DNA of 37,233 nucleotides from Comamonadaceae bacterium (GTDB lineage Bacteria > Pseudomonadota > Gammaproteobacteria > Burkholderiales > Burkholderiaceae_C): NCBI GenBank assembly GCA_947374485.1, contig CANCCF010000022.1, positions 1-37,233 of the forward strand. Reading direction: 5' to 3'. Under the pieces are notes generated by a model. It saw nothing but the letters and a program-made list of their open reading frames with translations. It was not told the origin of the DNA and made no database searches. A program made the position numbers and the translations under genes. This document shows, one piece after another, positions 31,321 through 37,233 of this stretch. Position 1 is the stretch's first letter, and the number at the start of each line of letters is the position of its first letter.

Positions 31321-32640
31321 TCAAGTACGCATCAGACCGTCGAGTGAAGCGTCCCAGGCAAAGCCGGGAAACAGGCGCTCGGTTTGTGCCGCATTCAGCC
31401 CCTGGCTGCTGCGCAGCACCTGGGCCAGCACGCCACGGAAGTCATGGTGCACCGGCAGGTCGCGCCCCTCGTGCAGGTTGCCCTGGGCCAGGCCGCTCCA
31501 GGTGCCGTGCCAGCGCCCGCCATTGACCCGGTTGCCCAGCAGCCACAGCGCATTGCCGTGGCCGTGGTCGGTGCCGCGGGTGCCGTTCTCGGCGCTGGTG
31601 CGGCCAAATTCGCTGCACACCACCACCACGTCATCGGGCTGGGAGAAGTCGCGGCGCAATTGAACAAGTGCTGCGGCCAGGTTGCCCAGGTTGTTGGCCA
31701 GCGTGCCGGTGGCCGCGCCCTGGTTGGCGTGTGTGTCCCAGCCGCCCGCCGACAGAAAGCCCAGGCGCAGCCTGCGGTCCTGGCGCATCAGCGTGCCCAG
31801 ATGCTGGGCGTCCAGCAGCAGGCCCTGGGGGCTGCCTGCGCCGTTGTTGGCGGCCAGCATCTCTTTGCTCGCCATGCCCTGCTCGGCCATGTCGGCGCTC
31901 AGGGTCTGGGCGGTTTGCATGCGGCTGTCGGCACCGGCGCGAAAGGCCTGCGAGAGCGTGTCCTGGCCGGCGTAGAGCTGCATCACGGCATCGCGGGTGC
32001 GCACGTCGCCCAGAGCGCCGGAGCGCGTGGCGGCCTGGCCGCGCGGCACCAGTTGCACGGCTGCGCTGCCGGAGAGGATTTGCGGATTGGCCTCGCCCAC
32101 GCCCAGCGCCAGGGCGCGCCCCTGGCTGTTGGCGGCTGGGTTGGCGTCGGCTGCCTCGCGCATGCCAGCCAGGGTGTTGAGCCAGCCATTGGCCGCACCG
32201 CTGTGGCCGGGCTGGCCAATTTCCCACTGGTGCTGCGCATCGAAATGCGAGCGCGTGGGGTCGGGCGAACCGGCGGCTGGAATGGCCGCCAGCACACCCT
32301 GCTGCCACAGCGGCTGCAAGGGGGCCAGGGCCGGGTGCAGGCCAAAGCTGTCATCGAGCCGCAGGGTGGTCTGGGCGGTGCCGTCGGGCGCCGGGATGGC
32401 AATGGCCGGGCGCAGGGCGTAGTAGCTGCGGTCCCCATGCGGCACCAGGGCCGAGAGGCCGTCATAGGCGCCGCGCAGAAACACCACGACCAGGCGGCCC
32501 TCGCGTTCGTTGCTGCGTGCGCTTCCGTTTTGTGCCCAGGCCATGGGCGCGGCCCAGGCGCTGCCAGCGGTCAGCGCAGCGGCAGAGGCGGTGGCGAGAA
32601 ATTGCCTGCGCGGCAAGGGCGTTTGCGAACGATGCGCCAT
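31321..32640 (-). CDS. DUF1501 protein with Tat-type leader
   Basis: This 439-residue exported protein of unknown function belongs to the DUF1501 (sulfatase/alkaline phosphatase-like) family. The leader has twin arginines and a hydrophobic core (LPRRQFLATASAAALTAGSAWA), fitting Tat export. Typical blocks are VVVFLRGAYDGLSALVPHGD (about 50-70), FGLHPAL, FLSAGGWDTHANQG (about 295), VCSEFGRTSAENGTRGTDHGHGNA (about 345) and LPVHHDFRGVLAQVL. The Asp/His-rich sites suggest a metal-dependent hydrolase-like fold. It lies 14 bases downstream of the DUF1800 gene, a pairing known in many bacteria. An organised envelope complex is possible, but the function is unknown. Confidence 0.87.
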   Translation of the reverse strand: MAHRSQTPLPRRQFLATASAAALTAGSAWAAPMAWAQNGSARSNEREGRLVVVFLRGAYDGLSALVPHGDRSYYALRPAIAIPAPDGTAQTTLRLDDSFGLHPALAPLQPLWQQGVLAAIPAAGSPDPTRSHFDAQHQWEIGQPGHSGAANGWLNTLAGMREAADANPAANSQGRALALGVGEANPQILSGSAAVQLVPRGQAATRSGALGDVRTRDAVMQLYAGQDTLSQAFRAGADSRMQTAQTLSADMAEQGMASKEMLAANNGAGSPQGLLLDAQHLGTLMRQDRRLRLGFLSAGGWDTHANQGAATGTLANNLGNLAAALVQLRRDFSQPDDVVVVCSEFGRTSAENGTRGTDHGHGNALWLLGNRVNGGRWHGTWSGLAQGNLHEGRDLPVHHDFRGVLAQVLRSSQGLNAAQTERLFPGFAWDASLDGLMRT

Positions 32641-32654
32641 GGTTGATTCCCTTC

Positions 32655-34205
32655 TTACTTGTACATGAACTCGGGGCTGGCCAGCATCAGGCCGCTTTGC
32701 ATGCCGGGCTTTTGCTGGGCCACGGCGGCCAGGGTGGCAGCGCCCAGGTAGGGCTGCAAAAAGTCCAGCTCCACGCGCTGGCGCCCCAGCGCCAGCGCGA
32801 AGTCGGCACGGCGCGTCAGGGCTTCGGGTGCCAGCCAGGTGGCGGCATCGGTCTTGTAGCCGTCGGGCGTTTGCCAGCCGTGCAGGGGCTGGCCTGCGTT
32901 GTTCAAAAAGCCCAGCGTCAGCAGCAGGTTGCGCCGGTCCTGGGCGCCATCCGTGGCGGTCAGGGCCGAGCAGGCAAAGTCCATCGGCGTCTTGAAGAGG
33001 CGGTTGGCCGGGTCCCAGAACTCGGGCGCTTGCACCAGGGCTTGCAGCCAGACCTTGATGTCGCCCTGGCTGTCCAAAAAGGCCTTGGCCAGGCGCTGGA
33101 CCAGCTCCGGGCTTGGCTGGTCGGCGACAAAAAATTGCGCCAGCCGCAGGCTCAGGCGCCTGGCCGTTTGCGGGTGGCGCGCCAGCATGCGGATGGCTTG
33201 TTCGCCTTCGGCCTCGCCCCGATTAAACAGGCCATCGGGAAAGTTGCGGCCCATCACCTTCTTGCTGCCGTCGTCATGCGTGCGCGCGGCAAAACGGAAG
33301 CCGTCGGAAGCATTGGGCCCCACCGTCCAGCCGGTGAGCACACGCGCGAGTTCACGCACATCGGTTTGCGTGTAGCCACCGTCCACGCCCAGGGTGTGCA
33401 GCTCCATCAGCTCGCGGGCGTAGTTTTCGTTCAGACCGCGGGTAGCTCCCTGCGCGCCGCGCGTGCCGGTGGCCACGCTTTGGGCCTGGTCCAGGTAGTG
33501 CAGCATGGCCGGGTGCCGCGCACTGGCCAGCAGCAGGTCTTCAAATTTGCCAAGGGCGTGGGCGCGCGCCACGTGGATGAGATAGTGGCCCACAAACGGC
33601 CGCACCGGACCCTTGCCGATGTAGACGTTGAGGTGGTTGAACCAGAATTCGGTCATGCGCGCCAGCAGCAGGTTTTCCTGTTCGGGCTGGCTGCAGGCCT
33701 GCAGGCGCCAGACGGCGGTTTTTTCCACCATGCTGCGGTTGAAGTTCTCGGGCGCCACGGGCGTGGAGAAGTCCAGGCGCTGGTGCTCTTCACGCGCGCC
33801 TGCTCCCGCGGGTGTGGCGGCTTCTGCCTTGAGGCTGGCGCGGGCCTGGCGTTCGCGTTGCACGCCTTCAAAGATCTGCGGCAACGGGGCGTTGATGTCC
33901 TGCACATCCGGGGCCATCACGGGTGGCAAGAGGCTGGCATGCCAGGCGGTGTCGATCTGCTGCAGAGCCCAGGCGCGCGGGCTGCTGGCAGCTTGCAGGT
34001 CTTGCACTAGGCTGGCCGTGGGGCCATAGCCCAGGCGGGACAGTGCGCGCCACTGCTCGGCCAGCGGTTTTTCATTGGCGGGCGCGGGCTGCGCCCAACT
34101 GGACAAGGCCGTGCCCGTGCCAAGCCAGACCGCCATGCTGGCCATGCCTTGCAAGGCATGGCGCCGTTTGAGCTTGCCAGGGTTGGCCGGGGCAGGGAGT
34201 TGCAT
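32655..34205 (-). CDS. DUF1800 protein with Tat-like leader
   Basis: This 516-residue protein of unknown function belongs to the DUF1800 family. The start at 34205 (MQLPAPANPGK) gives a leader with KLKRRHALQGMASMAVWLGTG, twin arginine and hydrophobic core, likely Tat-exported. Blocks such as RALSRLGYGPTASLVQDL, MTEFWFNHLNVYIGKGPVRP, LNENYARELMELHTLGVDGGYTQTDVRELARVLTGWTV and GRNFPDG are characteristic. The frame continues 19 codons upstream to 34262, but that extension would displace the leader from the N-terminus. It precedes the DUF1501 gene by 14 bases, so the two are an operon. Confidence 0.88.
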   Translation of the reverse strand: MQLPAPANPGKLKRRHALQGMASMAVWLGTGTALSSWAQPAPANEKPLAEQWRALSRLGYGPTASLVQDLQAASSPRAWALQQIDTAWHASLLPPVMAPDVQDINAPLPQIFEGVQRERQARASLKAEAATPAGAGAREEHQRLDFSTPVAPENFNRSMVEKTAVWRLQACSQPEQENLLLARMTEFWFNHLNVYIGKGPVRPFVGHYLIHVARAHALGKFEDLLLASARHPAMLHYLDQAQSVATGTRGAQGATRGLNENYARELMELHTLGVDGGYTQTDVRELARVLTGWTVGPNASDGFRFAARTHDDGSKKVMGRNFPDGLFNRGEAEGEQAIRMLARHPQTARRLSLRLAQFFVADQPSPELVQRLAKAFLDSQGDIKVWLQALVQAPEFWDPANRLFKTPMDFACSALTATDGAQDRRNLLLTLGFLNNAGQPLHGWQTPDGYKTDAATWLAPEALTRRADFALALGRQRVELDFLQPYLGAATLAAVAQQKPGMQSGLMLASPEFMYK

Positions 34206-34318
34206 ATTCGGTGGGTCCTGAAGGGAATGGGCAGTGTGCCATTGCCCAACGCCCGGCTTCAAGCGTGCGAGGACGCAAGGGCCCCGTCTTTACCTGCGCT
34301 TAGCCATTCAGTGGCTGG

Positions 34319-35218
34319 CTAATCGGCGTTGCGCACACCGCTGGCCACGTGGCCGCTGGGCACATGGCGCGCGGCGGATTCGATGTGGCCGGTCTGGTCG
34401 TCAAAGAAAAAGTCGGGTTCGAACTCGCGCAGGAACTCGCCCTTGTCCAGGCCGCCCAGAAACATGGCCTCGTCCACTTCGATGTTCCAGTCCATCAGGG
34501 TGCGGATGGCGCGCTCATGGGCCGGTGCGCTGCGCGCGGTGACCAGAGCGGTGCGTATGCGCATGTGTGGAATCTCGGCCTGCTGCATGCGGTGCAGCGC
34601 CACCAAGAGCGGCTTGAAAGGGCCGTCGGGAAGGGGCAATCGGACCTTGTCCATCTCGTGCTGCTGGAAGGCATTGAGGCCTTCTTTTTGATAGACCAGC
34701 TCGGCCTCGTCGCTGAACAGCACGGCGTCGCCGTCAAAGGCAATGCGCACCTCGGCCGGATGCGCCTGGCTGGCGTGGGCCGAATGCGGGTAGACCTGCG
34801 CTGCGGGCACACCGGCGGCCAGTGCGGCGCGCACGTCGCTCAGGTGGGTGCTCAAGAACAGGTTGGCGTGCAGCGGCTTGAGGTAGCGCCAAGGCGCCTC
34901 GCCGCGCGTGAAAGAGCAGCGGATGATGGGCAGCTCGTAGTGTGCCGCCGACCGCATCACGCGCAGGCCGCTCACCGGGTCGTTGCGCGAGAGGATGACC
35001 ACCTCCACGCGCTGCGACGGCGTCTCATTGAATGCAAGAAGCTTTTTCACCAGCGAGAAGGCCACGCCGGGCTTGGCCGGAATCTCCAGGCGCTCGCGCT
35101 GCAGCTGCATGTAGGCGCGGTCGTCGCCTTGCTCGAAGACCTGGTTTTCTTCTTCGAAATCAAACAGCGCGCGGCTGGAAATCGCCACCACCAATCGTCC
35201 GTCGAGATTCATGGCCAT
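34319..35218 (-). CDS. Cytosolic-type 5'-nucleotidase (NT5C1-like family)
   Basis: This 299-residue protein matches the bacterial members of the animal cytosolic 5'-nucleotidase I family, which dephosphorylate AMP and other nucleoside monophosphates. Blocks are LVVAISSRALFDFEEEN at the N-terminus, EVVILSRNDPVSGLRV, THLSDVRAALAAGVPAA, the HAD-like aspartates in IAFDGDAVLFSDEAE, TALVTARSAPAHERAIRTL and DEAMFLGGLDKGEFL, and a C-terminal FFFDDQTGH. AAGGA lies about 8 bases before ATG 35218, which I prefer over ATG 35212. It begins 20 bases after the ilvA stop on the same strand. A short hairpin near 34301-34318 (AGCCA/TGGCT) might end the transcript. Confidence 0.88.
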   Translation of the reverse strand: MAMNLDGRLVVAISSRALFDFEEENQVFEQGDDRAYMQLQRERLEIPAKPGVAFSLVKKLLAFNETPSQRVEVVILSRNDPVSGLRVMRSAAHYELPIIRCSFTRGEAPWRYLKPLHANLFLSTHLSDVRAALAAGVPAAQVYPHSAHASQAHPAEVRIAFDGDAVLFSDEAELVYQKEGLNAFQQHEMDKVRLPLPDGPFKPLLVALHRMQQAEIPHMRIRTALVTARSAPAHERAIRTLMDWNIEVDEAMFLGGLDKGEFLREFEPDFFFDDQTGHIESAARHVPSGHVASGVRNAD

Positions 35219-35237
35219 GGCGTTTTCCTTTTGAAAA

Positions 35238-36830
35238 CTACTGTTGGAGAAACATGCGGTAGACCGGGTTCAGGGTCTCTTCCACATAGGGGTAGTCCAG
35301 CGTCTGCAGGAACTTGGCAAAGGCCTTGTCATCCGCTTTGGGCACCTGCAAGCCGACCAGGATGCGGCCGTAGTCTGCCCCCTGGTTGCGGTAGTGGAAC
35401 AGGCTGATGTTCCAGCCCGGGCGCATCAGGCTCAAAAATTTCATCAGCGCGCCGGGCCGTTCCGGGAAGACAAAGCGCAAGAGGCGCTCGTCGCTGGCCA
35501 AAGGTGAACTGCCGCCCACCATGTGGCGAATGTGCTCCTTGGCCAGCTCGTCGTGCGTCAGGTCCAGCGTCTGAAACTGGTGCTTGTTGAAGTTGGCGGC
35601 AATTTTGGCGGACTCGCCCCGGCCATGCGTGGTAAGGCCCACAAACACATGGGCTTTGGCCGAGTCGCTCATGCGGTAGTTGAACTCGGTGACGCTGCGC
35701 ACCGCGCCCGGCAATTCGCCAATCAGCTCGCAAAAGCGCTTGAAGCTGCCGCGCTCCTCGGGGATGGTGACGGCAAACAGCGCCTCGCGTTCTTCGCCCA
35801 CTTCGGCCCGCTCCGCGACAAAGCGCAGGCGGTCAAAGTTCATGTTGGCGCCGCACAGAATGGCACCGTAGGTCTCGCCTTTGGTCTTGTGTTTGTCCAC
35901 GTACTGCTTGATGGCGGCGACGGCCAGCGCGCCGCTGGGCTCGACGATGGAGCGCGTGTCGACAAAGATGTCCTTGATGGCGGCACACACCGCGTCGGTG
36001 TCGACGATGATGAATTCGTCCACCAGGCCTTTGGCCACGCGGAACGTTTCCTCGCCCACCAGCTTCACAGCCGTGCCGTCGGAGAACAGGCCCACATCGG
36101 GCAGGGTCACGCGTTTCTTCGCGGCCACTGATTGGCTCATGGCATCGGAGTCGTTCATCTGCACACCAATGACCTTGATGCGCGGGTCCACCGCCTTGAT
36201 GTAATTGGCCACACCCGACACCAGGCCGCCGCCGCCAATGGCCACAAACACGGCGTCCAGCCGCGCGCCCTTGAGCGCACCTTCCTGGCCACTGAGGGTC
36301 TGCACCTGGCGCAGCATTTCCATGGCAATGGTGCCTTGGCCCGCAATCACGTCCGGGTCGTCAAAGGGGTGGACAAAGCTCAGCCCCTGCTTTTTCTGCA
36401 GCAGCAGGGCGTGGCCATAGGCATCGGAATAGCTGTCACCAAACAGCACCACCTCGCCACCGAAGCCGCGTACCGCGTCCACTTTGACTTGCGGCGTGGT
36501 GGTGGGCATGACGATGACCGCGCGCGTGCCCAGCTTGGTGGCACTCAGCGCCACACCCTGGGCGTGGTTGCCAGCCGAGGCGCAAATCACGCCCTTTTTG
36601 AGTTGCTCAGGCGTCAGGTGCGCCATCTTGTTGTAGGCACCACGCAATTTGAAACTGCGCACCGACTGCTGGTCTTCGCGCTTGAGCAGCACGTGGTTGT
36701 GGATGCGTTTGCTCAAAATCTTGGCCGGCTCCAATGCCGACTCACGGGCCACGTCGTAGACGCGGGCGGTCAGGATTTTTTTCAGGTAGTCGGCGGGGGT
36801 GAGGTGTTTGGTGCGGGGGGTCGTCGCCAT
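35238..36830 (-). CDS. ilvA: Threonine ammonia-lyase, biosynthetic
   Basis: This PLP enzyme deaminates threonine to 2-oxobutanoate, the first step of isoleucine synthesis. The 530-residue protein has the PLP Lys61 in VRSFKLRGAYN, the SAGNHAQGVAL block, the glycine loop AIGGGGLVSGV, and two C-terminal ACT-like regulatory repeats (about residues 350-425 and 440-520, with FAVTIPEERGSFKRFCELIG and LRFVFPERPGALMKFL). The length and double ACT domain mark the isoleucine-inhibited biosynthetic form rather than the short catabolic TdcB. No leader peptide or attenuator is visible upstream, where the RelE-type toxin gene ends 36 bases away. Confidence 0.96.
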   Translation of the reverse strand: MATTPRTKHLTPADYLKKILTARVYDVARESALEPAKILSKRIHNHVLLKREDQQSVRSFKLRGAYNKMAHLTPEQLKKGVICASAGNHAQGVALSATKLGTRAVIVMPTTTPQVKVDAVRGFGGEVVLFGDSYSDAYGHALLLQKKQGLSFVHPFDDPDVIAGQGTIAMEMLRQVQTLSGQEGALKGARLDAVFVAIGGGGLVSGVANYIKAVDPRIKVIGVQMNDSDAMSQSVAAKKRVTLPDVGLFSDGTAVKLVGEETFRVAKGLVDEFIIVDTDAVCAAIKDIFVDTRSIVEPSGALAVAAIKQYVDKHKTKGETYGAILCGANMNFDRLRFVAERAEVGEEREALFAVTIPEERGSFKRFCELIGELPGAVRSVTEFNYRMSDSAKAHVFVGLTTHGRGESAKIAANFNKHQFQTLDLTHDELAKEHIRHMVGGSSPLASDERLLRFVFPERPGALMKFLSLMRPGWNISLFHYRNQGADYGRILVGLQVPKADDKAFAKFLQTLDYPYVEETLNPVYRMFLQQ

Positions 36831-36866
36831 GGGGTCTGTTGGTATTCGTATTGGAGAAAGGGTGCG

Positions 36867-37151
36867 TCAAAGGCGCTTCATCGCCGTGCCATAGACCTTG
36901 TTTTTATCGCGTTTGCCGGTGGCCAGAACGGTGACAAAAACTGCGTCGCCGTCCACGCGGTACACCAGACGGTAGCCCAGTGCATGCAGCTTGATTTTGT
37001 AACAGTCCGGCAAGCCATGCAGCGCTGCGGATGGAACATGGGGGGCTTGCAGACGCTCTGCAAGCTTTTTCTTGAAGGGCTCGCGAATGCTGCTGTCGAG
37101 TGCGCGCCATTCTTTCAGCGCCAGCGCGTGAAAGCGCAGCCTAAAGCTCAT
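36867..37151 (-). CDS. relE: RelE-type mRNA interferase toxin
   Basis: This 94-residue toxin of a type II system cleaves mRNA on the ribosome. The sequence is close to E. coli RelE throughout (ALKEWRALDSSIREPFKKKL, LPDCYKIKLHALGYRLVYRV, GKRDKNKVYGTAMKRL). The residues known to matter in RelE all keep their positions: Lys52, Lys54, Arg61, Arg81 and Tyr87. It therefore looks active. ATG 37151 is chosen because it overlaps the antitoxin stop by 11 bases and gives the usual length; the frame upstream lies within the antitoxin gene. Confidence 0.92.
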   Translation of the reverse strand: MSFRLRFHALALKEWRALDSSIREPFKKKLAERLQAPHVPSAALHGLPDCYKIKLHALGYRLVYRVDGDAVFVTVLATGKRDKNKVYGTAMKRL

Positions 37152-37233
37152 CCAGACTGACTTCCACAAACGGCCCCGCACTGCGCTCGCGTGCGAGTTG
37201 GGCATCTTCGAGGTCTTCCAGATGTTCCATCAG
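37141..37233 (-). CDS. relB: RelB-type antitoxin, partial (C-terminal end)
   Basis: Only the last 30 codons are in the window; the gene continues past the right edge. The visible residues read LMEHLEDLEDAQLARERS then AGPFVEVSLDEL, the acidic helix and short linker typical of RelB/YefM-type antitoxins that wrap around the toxin. The TAG stop (37141-37143) lies inside the toxin gene, an overlap of 11 bases that couples translation. The DNA-binding N-terminal domain is outside the window. It would normally neutralise RelE and repress the pair. Confidence 0.85.
   Translation of the reverse strand: MMEHLEDLEDAQLARERSAGPFVEVSLDEL

Noticed and set aside
29464..31347. 627-codon open frame on the plus strand
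   Set aside because: It is antisense to the ABC exporter gene with all ABC motifs; its composition is that of a shadow frame.
31384..34010. Two long plus-strand open frames over DUF1501 and DUF1800
   Set aside because: The minus-strand proteins show clear family blocks and leaders; the plus-strand products are low-complexity shadows.
1..37233. CRISPR array, prophage, insertion sequence, tRNA or rRNA
   Set aside because: No spaced direct repeats, transposase or integrase motifs, or cloverleaf/T-loop sequences were recognised in any gap. Gaps are all short.

Overview
The window is GC-rich and densely coded. Gene content and protein flavour suggest a betaproteobacterium of the order Burkholderiales, most likely family Comamonadaceae (Rhodoferax, Polaromonas or Acidovorax-like). 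Clues are the tandem pteridine-reductase, FolB and TtcA block, the AcuI-type reductase, the HPPD and fumarylacetoacetase operon, the DUF1800/DUF1501 pair, and a GC-rich intergenic hairpin repeat of a kind I associate with this family. The family assignment is inference; no rRNA or other marker gene is present. I see no phage, insertion sequence, CRISPR array, rRNA or tRNA gene. No gap between genes exceeds 300 bases. The largest is the 218-base divergent region at 17462-17679, followed by the 158-base gap at 27992-28149.

Layout. 1-1309: tRNA CCA-adding enzyme, directly preceded by one copy of the hairpin repeat. 1450-6824: a xylose-type sugar uptake locus (binding protein, permease, half-size ATPase, ROK repressor, Gfo/Idh/MocA dehydrogenase). 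6839-9870: a co-translated pair of exported proteins, an FG-GAP/ASPIC-UnbV (CRTAC1-like) protein and a vanadium haloperoxidase/PAP2-fold enzyme. A second copy of the hairpin repeat ends this block. 9978-12582 (minus): MidA-type methyltransferase, stand-alone mannose-6-phosphate-isomerase-type cupin, ROK sugar kinase. 12604-17120 (plus): two tandem pteridine-reductase-like SDRs, FolB, a FolX-like paralogue, TtcA, a DUF4136 lipoprotein and a histidine phosphatase, mostly joined by 1-8 base overlaps.

17225-21886: a small XRE regulator diverging from acuI, an MFS carrier without a normal start codon, an aldo/keto reductase and a YihU-like beta-hydroxyacid dehydrogenase. 21870-25800 (minus): DMT exporter, 4-hydroxyphenylpyruvate dioxygenase, VOC protein and fumarylacetoacetase, a partial tyrosine catabolic set without homogentisate dioxygenase or maleylacetoacetate isomerase. 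25909-29449 (plus): succinyl-CoA:acetate CoA-transferase, an orphan RskA-type anti-sigma domain on a membrane anchor, a proline-rich hypothetical protein, and QueC. 29398-37233 (minus): an SbmA/YddA-like ABC exporter, the DUF1501 and DUF1800 pair with Tat-like leaders, a cytosolic-type 5'-nucleotidase, biosynthetic threonine deaminase, and a RelBE toxin-antitoxin pair cut by the window end.

Most of the window is ordinary chromosomal metabolism. The points most worth a second look are: the two hairpin repeats whose arms differ but stay complementary around an identical 15-base loop; the MFS gene whose expected ATG is ATA inside an ATAA overlap; the CRTAC1/haloperoxidase pair attached to sugar-uptake genes; the complete FolM-FolM-FolB-FolX block; and the YihU-like signature residues in the dehydrogenase at 20975.
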